Assembly: GCF_014203355.1 (NCBI RefSeq)
Contig: NZ_JACHIR010000001.1
Location: 4,032,038 to 4,096,037 of the forward strand
Source of the DNA: Kutzneria kofuensis
GTDB lineage: Bacteria > Actinomycetota > Actinomycetes > Mycobacteriales > Pseudonocardiaceae
DNA length: 64,000 nucleotides
Reading direction: 5' to 3'
The notes below the pieces were generated by a model that worked only from the letters and a program-made list of their open reading frames with translations, made no database searches and was not told where the DNA came from. The translations under genes and the position numbers were made by a program. This document shows positions 15,145-22,932 of the stretch, one piece after another (position 1 is the first letter of the stretch; every line of letters begins with the position of its first letter).

Positions 15145-17081
15145 CTGGTAGCGCCTGCTTTGTGGGCCGGCAGCGCCCCGCAGTCGGCGATCACGCCCTC
15201 CATCTCGGCGCGGAACGCCGCGGCGGAGAACTTGGTCCGGCACACCTCGACGAGCGCCTGCTGGATCTCCGCCCAGAGCACGTCGTCGGTGAGCATCCGG
15301 TCGCACAGCTCGACGATCTCGGCCGGCGACTCGCCGACCAGGTGCCGGGCCATCCAGCCCAGGTGCAGGCCCTCGCCGCCGACCGGGGTGGTGACGAACG
15401 GCAGTCCGGCCGCCATCGAGTCGACGAACTTGATCTTCACGCCGGCGCCGTAGCGCATCGGCACCACGTGCAGGCGCGCCTTGGACAGCCACACGCCCGG
15501 GTCCGGCACCTTGCCCAGCACCTCGATGTCGTCACGGGCCAAGGCACGCACGGCCGGCGACGGATCCGCGCCGATGACCCGCAGCCGGAGGCCGGGGTGC
15601 CGGCGTGACAGCTCCGGCAGCACGTCGTCGACGAGTTCCAGGACCGCGAACTCGTTGGGCGTGCGGGGCGTGTTGTCGAAGCCGCCGAAGAACGCCAGCC
15701 CGTCACGGCCCTCGAGACCGGGCACCTCGCCGGGCAGGTTCGCCGGGTAGCAGGCGACGTGCACGGAGGTGTCCGGCGCGATGCCACGGGCCCAGCGCGC
15801 CTCCTCCTCGCTCACGCAGACGGCCACGTCGGCCCAGTTGAAGGCGTGTTCCTCCTGCTCACGCAGGTGCCGCGCCTCGATCGCCAGCCGGCGGCGCTCC
15901 GCCGACGTCAGCGCCGTCTCGAAGTACTGGCCGGGGCGGCGGTAGAACAGCGCCTCGGAGTCGTAGACCTTGACCGCCTGCGGCTGCGACTTGGAGATCG
16001 TCAGGCCGACCTGGGCGAAGTTGTGCGGCCGGAACACCACGATCACGTCGTACAGGCCGGCCCGCTCGGCCGCCCAGCGCCGGGCGTCGGTGACACCCCA
16101 CACGACCTCGATTCCCTTGGCCTGCAGGCCCGGCGCGTACTCCTCGGCGCGCTCGGGCGAGTAGGCGTAGAAGGTGACGCGGGCGTTCGGGTCGGCCAGC
16201 CGCCAGGCGTCGACGACGGCCATCGTGCGGGGGTCGCCGCGGCCGCGGTCGGCCTGCGGCACGCGGTCGTCGATCAGCAGCACCCGATAACCGGCGTTGC
16301 GGTCGCGCAGCCAGAACTTGTGGTGCGCTCGCTCCGGCTCGTCGAGACCGACGACGTCCGGGCGGTCGACCAGTTCCTGCGGCCAGCGGCGGAGGAAAAC
16401 CTTGTGGTTGAGCCGCATCAGCTCCATGGCACGGTCGGTGGTGCTGCTGCCGTGGCGGGCGTGCACGACCTTCGACCGCGGGTCCAGCCACACCGTCCAG
16501 CCCAGGGCCTTGAGCTGGACCTGCAGGTCGACGTCCTCGAAGTAGGCGATCTCGTAGTCGGCGCTGAAGCCGCCGGCCTGGTTGAAGGCGCTGCGCCGCA
16601 TCAGCAGGCAGGCCGCCGACGCGTAGTCCACCTGGCGCGCGAACATCTCGTGCTCGGGACCGTCCCAGGCACGGCACCAGCCGTCGCCGCCGATGATGCT
16701 GCCGGCCTCCTGAACGGTGCCGTCGGTGTTGAGCATGACCGGCGCGACCGCCGCCACCTCCGGCCGCTCGTCGAGCACCGCCAGCAGCGGCTCCAGCCAG
16801 CCCTCGGTGACTTCGACGTCGGCGTTGAGGAAGCACACCAGCTCGGTCTTCGCCTGCCGCACGGCCAGGTTGCAGCCGGCGCCGAAGCCGAGGTTGCGGT
16901 CCATGCGCAGCACGGTCGCGCCGGTGAGGTTCTTGGCCAGCCACTCGCCGGTGCCGTCCGGCGACGCGCTGTCGGCGACGATCACCTCGTACGGCTGCGG
17001 GGTGTGTTCGGCCAGCTTCCGCAGGCAGTCCACGACGAGCTCGCGGCCCCCGTAGGAGACCAGGACGAACGTGATCCTCAT
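15141..17081 (-). CDS. two-domain glycosyltransferase (GT2 plus GT4-like)
   Basis: A 646-residue protein. The N-terminal half is a GT2 of the rhamnosyltransferase type (FVLVSYGGRELVVDCLRKL, VADSASPDG, FLNADVEVTEGW, then a YFEDVDLQVQLKALG region that holds the ED catalytic motif). The C-terminal half is a GT4-like GT-B fold (DSEALFYRRPGQYFE, LAFFGGFDNTPRTPNE, GVKIKFVDSMAAGLPFVTT with GEGL). It probably adds two sugars to a surface glycan in the cytoplasm. ATG 17081 overlaps the stop of the upstream gene (ATGA). An apparent longer frame upstream of 17081 is not coding. The stop codon shares CTAG with the convergent fusion gene. Confidence 0.85.
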   Translation of the reverse strand: MRITFVLVSYGGRELVVDCLRKLAEHTPQPYEVIVADSASPDGTGEWLAKNLTGATVLRMDRNLGFGAGCNLAVRQAKTELVCFLNADVEVTEGWLEPLLAVLDERPEVAAVAPVMLNTDGTVQEAGSIIGGDGWCRAWDGPEHEMFARQVDYASAACLLMRRSAFNQAGGFSADYEIAYFEDVDLQVQLKALGWTVWLDPRSKVVHARHGSSTTDRAMELMRLNHKVFLRRWPQELVDRPDVVGLDEPERAHHKFWLRDRNAGYRVLLIDDRVPQADRGRGDPRTMAVVDAWRLADPNARVTFYAYSPERAEEYAPGLQAKGIEVVWGVTDARRWAAERAGLYDVIVVFRPHNFAQVGLTISKSQPQAVKVYDSEALFYRRPGQYFETALTSAERRRLAIEARHLREQEEHAFNWADVAVCVSEEEARWARGIAPDTSVHVACYPANLPGEVPGLEGRDGLAFFGGFDNTPRTPNEFAVLELVDDVLPELSRRHPGLRLRVIGADPSPAVRALARDDIEVLGKVPDPGVWLSKARLHVVPMRYGAGVKIKFVDSMAAGLPFVTTPVGGEGLHLGWMARHLVGESPAEIVELCDRMLTDDVLWAEIQQALVEVCRTKFSAAAFRAEMEGVIADCGALPAHKAGATS

Positions 17082-18091
17082 GCCCGCCTGATCTTCCCGT
17101 AGGTGTCCCGGAGCGGCTGCGACCAGCGCAGCAGCTTGGTCTGGCGCAACGCGTTCAGCTCGCGGTGGTCCTCGGCGGCGCGGGCCAGCGCCTCCCGGTG
17201 CAGGTGGCGTTCGTGCTCCAGCTCGGCCCGCAGCCGCTCGACGGCCTCGGAATCGTCGGCGGCCATCAGCTTGTCCACCAGGATCTGGCGCTCGTGCAGC
17301 ATGCGGTGGCGCAGCCTCGCGTGGGCGTGCCGGAGGGCCGCGTTCTCGGCGGCGAGGTCGGCGATCCGCCGCTTCAGGTCGCCGCCACGTTCGACCAGCG
17401 CGGCCTCGGCGGCCTCGGCGAACTCGTCGATCTGGGCCCGCGCCTGCTTGGCGAGCATGCGGACGTCGATGACCGGACCCTGGACGGGCGTGCCCAGCGC
17501 GGCGGCCGTGGCGGCGACGTACGGGTCGTCGGTGACGACCTTCTTCGCCGAGGCGATCGCCGCCAGCTTGTCCTCGACCACCACGTCCTCGGGCAGTTCG
17601 ATGCCGTCCGGGCCGATGACGTAGTCGCCCTCGGGCAGCTCGCCGAGCTGGCGGAGCTGAAGTGTCCGTGCCGCAAGGATTTCCGCCGGCACCAGGGTGT
17701 CCGCCAGCACCGCGAGATTGACCGTCACGGTCGGGAGGTCCATGGCGAAGAACGGCTCGGCCGCCGACGTCCCGTACAGGGCGGTCAGGTTGGTGCCACG
17801 GGAAAAGGTCGCGCACAGGATGCTCAGGTGCACCGCGTCGGCGATCTGCTGGAGGCGCTCGGGCGTGTGCTCGCCCAGCGGCTCCGCGACCAGGCCGCCG
17901 TCAGCCACCGAGGGCCGGCTCCAGCCCAGCGGGGCGTAGTGCGTGACGCGCCAGCCGGGCAACCGGGTCAGCAGCTCGCGTTCCAACACCCGGGGCACCA
18001 CCTGGTCGCCGAGCCCCGGCAGGTCGCTGCTGCCCCACAGGGCGATGGCGCCGACGGTGGTCGGTCGGGACTCTGCACGCACGTCGGGCAC
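17078..18091 (-). CDS. pyruvyltransferase-like protein with C-terminal coiled coil
   Basis: A 337-residue protein. The N-terminus GAIALWGSSDLPGLGDQVVPRVLERELLT has the shape of the first nucleotide-binding strand-loop of polysaccharide pyruvyltransferases (x-N-x-GD-x-x-I pattern), though the family assignment is tentative. About 190 residues of alpha/beta sequence follow, then a long coiled coil (about 215-310) and the tail LLRWSQPLRDTYGKIRRA. That tail recurs at the ends of actinobacterial glycosyltransferases. The start is GTG 18091, 16 bp from the upstream gene. The stop overlaps the start of the double glycosyltransferase, so the two are coupled and probably act on the same glycan. Confidence 0.65.
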   Translation of the reverse strand: MPDVRAESRPTTVGAIALWGSSDLPGLGDQVVPRVLERELLTRLPGWRVTHYAPLGWSRPSVADGGLVAEPLGEHTPERLQQIADAVHLSILCATFSRGTNLTALYGTSAAEPFFAMDLPTVTVNLAVLADTLVPAEILAARTLQLRQLGELPEGDYVIGPDGIELPEDVVVEDKLAAIASAKKVVTDDPYVAATAAALGTPVQGPVIDVRMLAKQARAQIDEFAEAAEAALVERGGDLKRRIADLAAENAALRHAHARLRHRMLHERQILVDKLMAADDSEAVERLRAELEHERHLHREALARAAEDHRELNALRQTKLLRWSQPLRDTYGKIRRA

Positions 18092-18107
18092 TGTACCGAG
18101 TGGCCTT

Positions 18108-19481
18108 TCAGCGTTTGGGATGCGCGGCCAACTGCTGGACGATCGTGTTCAGCACTGCCGGCTGGGTCAGCGGGCTGATACCCGAGGCGACGTTGCGCTC
18201 GACGACCTCGAGCACCACTGTGTCGCTGTCCACCATGCGCTGCGCCTCCGCGCTCGGGTCCTGCTGCACCACCGCGCTCGGCGTGAGGGTGATGTCGCCG
18301 AACGCCGCCGCGAGGAAGGGCATCGCGTAGTTGGTGAACGAGTCCGTGACCATCGCCGTCTTGCCGGCGACCATGCCGTTGACCGGGTTGTCGGTGTGGA
18401 AGGTCAGGGTGTTGTGGGTGTCGAACGGCCCCTGCTGCGTCCGGTCCACGCCGCCGTCGGGGGCCAGCCGGTAGGTGTGGCTGGTGTCGGTCCCGGTGCG
18501 GGTGATCATCGGCGGCAGGTCGGCCGGGCCTTCCACCTTGGCCCCCTCGGTGACCCGCCACGGCACGTCGATGCCGGGGCTGATGGCGCCGGCCAGCGCC
18601 CTGGTCATGATCAGGCCGCCGGCGTAGGTCCAGTGCGTGTCCTGCGGGAAGTACGCGGACGAGCCCAGGCGGGCCAGGGCCGGCCTCAGGTCGACGGCGC
18701 CGGCCTCGGCCGTCACCGCGGACCAGAACTTCGCGCTGTAGGCCAGCGCGCAGGACTTGCCCGGGTATTGGTCGGGCAGGTTCTCGGGCACCGCCGTCGA
18801 CTTGTCCGGCGGCACCAGCAGCACGAACTTGCGTCCGGACTGCTCCACCGCCGCGCGAAGCTTGACCAGGCTCGAGATGACGTCGTCGAGCGGCTGCTGC
18901 GGCTGGCACTTGCCCTGCGTGTCGTAGCCGAAGTACAGCCAGTTGTTCTTGCCCTCGATCACCCGTGGGTAGCCGGCGATCGGCGGCGGCTCGTTGTCCA
19001 GCGGCTGCGATCCCGGGGTGGACGAGCCGACCGTCGGCGGGGGCCCGGCGGCGATCGGGCCGCTCGTCGGCTGCGACGGGTCGCCGCTGTCCTGGTTGGG
19101 CGGCTCGCCGAAGATCGAGCGGCTGATGCCGTCCGTCAGCTTGATCGCCTGCTCGCGGAAGGAGAGGTGGTCGGTCGCCCACGGGCCCAGTTCGGTGAAG
19201 AAGGACCAGCCGTCTCCGATGCTCGGGAACGGGTGCAGGGCGCGGTTCTCGATCGACGGCGGCGTGCCGAAGATGGTGAGGCCGAACAGCGGTGTAACGA
19301 AGAAGACGACCGCCGCGATCAGGGCGAAGCGCTGCTTGCCGTGCCGGGGGCGGTAGAGCGGGTGGTCGTCCGGCAGCCACGACTCGTGTCGGCTGATCGG
19401 CTGCGTGTCCTCGCCCGGCTCCCCCACGGCCAGCACGATAACCCAGCGCCGGCGGCCGCCGGGGCCGGTACGGTGACCCAT
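18108..19481 (-). CDS. AlgJ/AlgX-like SGNH-fold protein, putative glycan O-acetylation factor
   Basis: A 457-residue protein with one membrane helix at about 51-70 (FALIAAVVFFVTPLFGL) and a large outer domain. FPQDTHWT carries the Asp-x-His pair used by AlgJ/AlgX-type acetyltransferases, ENRALHPFP matches their N-terminal ENRxLxxxP region, and VTDSFTNYAMPFLAAAF would hold the SGNH serine. These proteins O-acetylate exopolysaccharides after export, with a membrane-bound O-acyltransferase partner; no such partner is in this window. The start may be ATG 19481 or an internal GTG a few codons later; neither has a strong ribosome site. It leads the leftward arm of the glycan locus. Confidence 0.75.
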   Translation of the reverse strand: MGHRTGPGGRRRWVIVLAVGEPGEDTQPISRHESWLPDDHPLYRPRHGKQRFALIAAVVFFVTPLFGLTIFGTPPSIENRALHPFPSIGDGWSFFTELGPWATDHLSFREQAIKLTDGISRSIFGEPPNQDSGDPSQPTSGPIAAGPPPTVGSSTPGSQPLDNEPPPIAGYPRVIEGKNNWLYFGYDTQGKCQPQQPLDDVISSLVKLRAAVEQSGRKFVLLVPPDKSTAVPENLPDQYPGKSCALAYSAKFWSAVTAEAGAVDLRPALARLGSSAYFPQDTHWTYAGGLIMTRALAGAISPGIDVPWRVTEGAKVEGPADLPPMITRTGTDTSHTYRLAPDGGVDRTQQGPFDTHNTLTFHTDNPVNGMVAGKTAMVTDSFTNYAMPFLAAAFGDITLTPSAVVQQDPSAEAQRMVDSDTVVLEVVERNVASGISPLTQPAVLNTIVQQLAAHPKR

Positions 19482-19554
19482 CGCACGCGACGTTCTCCCG
19501 TGCAGATGGCGGCCCTAGATCGCTCGACGGGTGGTCACGTATTACCGGCAAATA

Positions 19555-19570
19555 TGTGATCCCGATCACT
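19555..19570. promoter_or_regulatory. candidate Crp/GlxR-type operator
   Basis: TGTGATCCCGATCACT fits the Crp-family pattern TGTGA-N6-TCACA with one mismatch, and the arms GTGATC/GATCAC are perfect. It lies 74 bp before the AlgJ-like gene (leftward) and about 195 bp before the small rightward gene at 19765. No function is proven. Confidence 0.4.
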
Positions 19571-19764
19571 TCAGAATGGGTTCAGCAGCCGAGCGTGACA
19601 GGAAACGTCCAAGACGGTCAAACCGCGCTACACACAGTGTTTAACTGTGAATCTGTCAACGACCACTGTATTCCCCAAACGGGTGAATCCCTGTCACCTT
19701 GATGTCGAAGGTTCGTCGGTGCCAAGGGGCCGGCGAAGGTGGGGGCCACACCTTGGAGGCAGCT

Positions 19765-19866
19765 GTGGCGTTGCAGGTGGCAGCGTTGGTGGCGGTCGGT
19801 TTGGTGCTGTTGGTCCGCGTAGTGGTCGCCACGTACGACCGCCCGTCCAACCCGTCCGACCGGTAG
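19765..19866 (+). CDS. 33-residue single-helix membrane microprotein
   Basis: A short gene with GGAGG (19754-19758) six bases before the GTG at 19765. It encodes one hydrophobic helix (residues 3-22, rich in Val and Leu) followed by the polar tail YDRPSNPSDR. It ends six bases before the ATG of the next gene, which has no ribosome site of its own, so the microprotein may serve as a translational leader as well as a membrane peptide. I do not recognise it. The composition resembles the 37-residue microprotein at 28389, which has the tail DPSDRHDV. Confidence 0.5.
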   Translation: MALQVAALVAVGLVLLVRVVVATYDRPSNPSDR

Positions 19867-19872
19867 CCCACC

Positions 19873-20250
19873 ATGGACGGCGTCCTGGGCAAGCTCGCCG
19901 AGCTGCGCGACCGCGGCTTCCAGTTCATGAACATCCCGGACGAGGACGGCCGGCTGGACCGGATCATGGGATACCGCCAGCTGCGCGGCTTCGTCGACAC
20001 CATCCTGTTCCGCTCCGAGCACGACGCCAAGGCCGGCCGTATGCCCGCCGTGCACGACTCCACCCAGCCCGGCAAGGCCGTGTGGCTGTTCGAGGGCAGC
20101 CTCGCCGAGGCCATCGACCGTTTGCTCGAACTCCCCCCGCCCGGCGCCCCGGCCGCGCCCACCCTGTCCGGCTCCGCCGCCGCACCGGACCTCGTGCCCA
20201 CCCACCTCAACCCGTTCCGCATCTGGACGTCCCAGGAGGGCATCGCCTGA
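19873..20250 (+). CDS. hypothetical protein, 125 aa
   Basis: A soluble protein of 125 residues with a helical N-terminal half (LGKLAELRDRGFQFMNIPDEDGRLD), the phrase FVDTILFRSEHDAKAGRMP and a Pro/Ala-rich linker before a short conserved-looking end (LNPFRIWTSQEG). No catalytic motif or known family was recognised. Codon bias supports coding. It lies six bases after the microprotein gene, and 16 bp before the next rightward gene, so the three may form one transcript. Confidence 0.6.
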   Translation: MDGVLGKLAELRDRGFQFMNIPDEDGRLDRIMGYRQLRGFVDTILFRSEHDAKAGRMPAVHDSTQPGKAVWLFEGSLAEAIDRLLELPPPGAPAAPTLSGSAAAPDLVPTHLNPFRIWTSQEGIA

Positions 20251-20266
20251 CGCTAGGTTCGGCGGC

Positions 20267-21064
20267 ATGTCGTCTGGGCAGGTGCCGTTGTGGGTGCCGG
20301 TGGTGGTGGCGTTACTGGGCCTGGCCGGTGTGCTGGGGGCGCAGCTGATCGCGGGGTGGCGGGAGAACCAGCGGTGGCGTCGCGAGACCGAGCGCGAGGA
20401 GCTGCGGTGGAGCCGGGAGCGGGAGAAGGACCGGGAGAACCGTAGCTACGAGGGTCGGGCCAAGGCGTATGCCGAGGTGATCGGGGCGATCGAGTCGTTC
20501 GACTGGGTGCTGTACGACGCCCGCCGCGCGTTACGGGAGGGCGGGACGGTGGACGAGGCGTCGGCCGCGGACCTGCGGAAGGCGACCGCGCAGGCCCGGA
20601 GCGCGCTGGGGGCGGTGAACGTGCACGCGCCGGAGCGGATCCGGGCGATGTTGCGGGAGTCGCTGGTGCGCAGGTCGACGCTGGCGACCAAGCTGCTGGC
20701 CAACCGGCACGGCGAAGAGGAACGGGTGCTGTGGCGGGAGGCCCAGCGCGAGTACAAGATCATGCGGCGGGCCATGCGCGAGGACCTGGGGCTGGACGCG
20801 GAGCCGTCACCGGGAGATGTGCAGGACGCGGCCGGTGGTCCGAAAGCCGACACGGGTGTAGACGCGGGCGGCGTGGTCGTCGGCAGCCATCAGGAAAGGG
20901 ACCCGCACGTCGAGGTCGCGGGCGGCCAGGACGAGGCGGGCGGTGATGGCGGCGGCGATGCCGCGGCGGCGCCAAGTGGGGACGACGCCGATGCCGGCGA
21001 GTTCGGCGACACCGTCGATGGGCACGGTGACGAACCCACCGCCGATCGGCTCGCCGGTGGCTGA
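20267..21064 (+). CDS. membrane-anchored helical protein with antisense C-terminal overlap
   Basis: A 265-residue reading frame. An N-terminal membrane helix (about 8-30, VPVVVALLGLAGVLGAQLIAGW) is followed by a highly charged coiled helix (WRRETEREELRWSREREKDRENR) and a helical domain to about residue 180 (MRRAMREDLGLDAEP). The last 85 residues, rich in Gly, Ala and Asp, are read from the antisense strand of the GNAT gene and do not look like a natural domain. The original stop may have been lost. Proteins of this type (short anchor plus charged helices) are common in actinomycetes and have no known function. The start ATG 20267 is the only reasonable one. Confidence 0.6.
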   Translation: MSSGQVPLWVPVVVALLGLAGVLGAQLIAGWRENQRWRRETEREELRWSREREKDRENRSYEGRAKAYAEVIGAIESFDWVLYDARRALREGGTVDEASAADLRKATAQARSALGAVNVHAPERIRAMLRESLVRRSTLATKLLANRHGEEERVLWREAQREYKIMRRAMREDLGLDAEPSPGDVQDAAGGPKADTGVDAGGVVVGSHQERDPHVEVAGGQDEAGGDGGGDAAAAPSGDDADAGEFGDTVDGHGDEPTADRLAGG

Positions 21065-21538
21065 CCGGGCCAGCAGCGCGAAGCCGCCGCGGTCCCGGGA
21101 GCTGGCGTGGCTGGCGACGTCGGCCGGGGTGGGCGGCGGCTCTCCGTAGGCGAGGTTCAACGCGGTGGCCATGGCGAACACGGTGTCGTCGGAGTCGGCG
21201 GGAACGAGCTCGACACCGGCGACCAAGGGCGGCTCCACCAGGTCGGACATCGTCATCAACGGCAGCAGGCCCTCGGCGACGAAACCGGCGTCCTCCAACA
21301 AGGGCCGCACATGGGGGCTGACGCTGGGCAGGTATTCCAGGCGCGGCTTACGGTCCCGGTCGAGGAAGGCGCCGATCAGCGCGGCGACGTCGGAGGCGGT
21401 GGGCCGGGCGTCGTCGTCGGGCACGGCGTAGTTGGCGTACGGATTGGCGCGGTCCGCCGAGAACCCGGCGACGAACGGGCCGATGCGGACGCCGTCGCGG
21501 CGGCCGGCGCGCAGGTAGGCGGCGATCTGGGTGTCCAT
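20807..21538 (-). CDS. GNAT-family N-acetyltransferase
   Basis: A 243-residue protein. The C-terminal half carries the acetyl-CoA motif A region GIGVVPTWRRRGIAAAITARLV (pattern V-x-P-x-x-R-x-x-G-x-A) and the motif B end DDHAARVYTRVGFRTTGR, so it should acetylate an amine using acetyl-CoA. The N-terminal half is less conserved and may be a degenerate second GNAT unit; substrate unknown. The start ATG 21538 (MDTQIAAYL) is preferred; it is divergent from merR with 58 bp between them. Its last 258 bp are antisense to the end of the rightward gene that starts at 20267. Confidence 0.85.
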   Translation of the reverse strand: MDTQIAAYLRAGRRDGVRIGPFVAGFSADRANPYANYAVPDDDARPTASDVAALIGAFLDRDRKPRLEYLPSVSPHVRPLLEDAGFVAEGLLPLMTMSDLVEPPLVAGVELVPADSDDTVFAMATALNLAYGEPPPTPADVASHASSRDRGGFALLARSATGEPIGGGFVTVPIDGVAELAGIGVVPTWRRRGIAAAITARLVLAARDLDVRVPFLMAADDHAARVYTRVGFRTTGRVLHISR

Positions 21539-21561
21539 CGGTTCCACAGTATGAGCGCTGG

Positions 21562-21581
21562 CCTTCACATCGGCGTCAAGG
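21562..21581. promoter_or_regulatory. candidate MerR-type operator/promoter
   Basis: CCTTCACATCGGCGTCAAGG is an inverted repeat with 7-bp arms and one mismatch (CCTTCAC/GTCAAGG), placed 15 bp before the merR start. MerR regulators bind such dyads between the -35 and -10 elements. It lies between divergent GNAT and merR genes and could control both. Confidence 0.4.
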
Positions 21582-21596
21582 TTTACCGTCGCTGGC

Positions 21597-21977
21597 ATGC
21601 GCATCGGCGAGCTTGCGGACCGGGCCGGCACCACGACACGCTCGCTCCGCTACTACGAGGAGCAGGGCCTGCTGCCGGCCCGCCGCACGGCCAACGGCTA
21701 CCGCGACTACGACGAGGACGACCTGCGCGCGGTGAACGAGATCCGCTCGCTGCTGGCGATCGGCTTCGCGCTGGAGGACACGAGGCCGTTCGTGGAGTGC
21801 CTGCGGGCGGGCAATCCGACGGGCGACGTCTGCCCGGCGTCGGTGGCGGTGTACCGGCGCAAGCTCGACGAACTGGACGACTGCATCGCACGGCTGCAGG
21901 CGGTGAGGGCGCAGGTCGCCGCCGCGGTCGAGCGGACAACCGGGGAGGAACCATGCTGCAAGAGGTCACGGACGTGA
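21597..21977 (+). CDS. MerR-family transcriptional regulator
   Basis: A 126-residue regulator. The N-terminal winged helix is intact (MRIGELADRAGTTTRSLRYYEEQGLL, then GYRDYDEDDL), followed by a dimerisation helix (about 75-115). Cys residues are in positions that could sense metals or thiols: ECLRAG, VCPAS, DDCIAR and the terminal CCKRS. It overlaps the thioredoxin gene by 25 bp, so the two are co-transcribed and the regulator probably answers a redox or electrophile signal. MerR regulators act by untwisting a promoter with an overlong spacer. Confidence 0.88.
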   Translation: MRIGELADRAGTTTRSLRYYEEQGLLPARRTANGYRDYDEDDLRAVNEIRSLLAIGFALEDTRPFVECLRAGNPTGDVCPASVAVYRRKLDELDDCIARLQAVRAQVAAAVERTTGEEPCCKRSRT

Positions 21978-22270
21978 ACTTCGCGGACCGGGTGCTGACC
22001 AGCGACAAGCCGGTGCTGGTGGAGTTCTGGGCCACCTGGTGCGGCCCGTGCCGGATGGTCGGGCCGGTGCTGGAGCGGCTGGCCGACGAGCACCCGGAGA
22101 TCGGCATCGTGAAGATGGACCTGGACGCGAATCCGGCGACGGCTCGCAACTACCAGGTGATGGCCGCGCCGACGATGCTGCTGTTCGAGGGCGGCGAGGT
22201 GGTGAAGACGATCGTCGGCGCGAAGCCGAAGGCGGCCCTGGAGCGGGAGCTCTTCCAGCCCGTCGGCTAG
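21953..22270 (+). CDS. trxA: thioredoxin
   Basis: A 105-residue thioredoxin. The active site is the canonical WCGPC (WATWCGPCRMVGPVLERLA) and the cis-proline loop is MAAPTMLLF. The protein would reduce disulfides in cytoplasmic proteins with electrons from thioredoxin reductase. GGGGAGGA lies just upstream of the ATG at 21953. The start lies inside the end of merR, a translationally coupled pair. Its stop codon shares CTAG with the convergent response-regulator gene. Confidence 0.95.
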   Translation: MLQEVTDVNFADRVLTSDKPVLVEFWATWCGPCRMVGPVLERLADEHPEIGIVKMDLDANPATARNYQVMAAPTMLLFEGGEVVKTIVGAKPKAALERELFQPVG

Positions 22271-22932
22271 TCCCGCGGGGTCACCAGTTTCGACTCGTAC
22301 GCCAGCACGACGAGCTGGGCGCGGTCCCGCGCGCCCAGCTTGGTCATGATTCGGCTGACGTGGGTGCGGGAGGTCGCCGGGCTGATCACGAGATGCTCGG
22401 CGATCTCCTCATTGGACAGTCCACCCGCGACCAGCGCCAGCACTTCCCGTTCCCGCTCGGTCAGCTCACGCAGCGCGGCCGGGTCGGGACGCCGGTGCTC
22501 GGGCCGGTTGGCGAACTCGGCGATCAGCCGCCGGGTCACGGTCGGCGCGAGCAGTGCCTCGCCGGCGGCGATGACCCGGATGGCGTGCAGCAGGTCCACC
22601 GGCTCGGTGTCCTTCAACAGGAATCCGCTGGCTCCGGACCGCAGCGCCTCGAACACGTACTCGTCGACGTCGAAAGTGGTCAGCACCAACACCTTCACGC
22701 CGGCCAGCGAGGCGTCGGAGGTGATCTGCCGCGTCGCCACGAGCCCGTCGACGCCGGGCATCCGAATGTCCATCACGACCACATCCGGCCGGTGCGCCCG
22801 CGCCAGCTCGACGGCCTGGGCGCCGTCGGCGGCCTCGCCGCACACCTCGAAGCCGCCCTCGGTCTCCAGCAGCAGCCGGAAGCCGGCGCGCACGAGCGCC
22901 TGGTCGTCGGCCAGCACCACTTTGATCGTCAT
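22267..22932 (-). CDS. NarL/LuxR-type response regulator
   Basis: A 221-residue regulator. The receiver domain (about 1-120) has ADDQ at the N-terminus, the phospho-acceptor Asp in VVVMDIRMPG (about residue 54), and the conserved Thr and Lys (LTTFD, LLKDT). The LuxR-type helix-turn-helix follows at about 150-215 (LTEREREVLALVAGGLSNEEIA). It should activate or repress promoters when phosphorylated by the kinase encoded just upstream, whose stop overlaps this start by 4 bp. Targets cannot be read from the sequence; the cell envelope is a common signal for this class. Confidence 0.94.
   Translation of the reverse strand: MTIKVVLADDQALVRAGFRLLLETEGGFEVCGEAADGAQAVELARAHRPDVVVMDIRMPGVDGLVATRQITSDASLAGVKVLVLTTFDVDEYVFEALRSGASGFLLKDTEPVDLLHAIRVIAAGEALLAPTVTRRLIAEFANRPEHRRPDPAALRELTEREREVLALVAGGLSNEEIAEHLVISPATSRTHVSRIMTKLGARDRAQLVVLAYESKLVTPRD

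Noticed and set aside
19618-20268. 216-codon leftward frame
   Set aside because: Opposes the 125-residue protein and the microprotein; Gly/His-rich composition without a domain.
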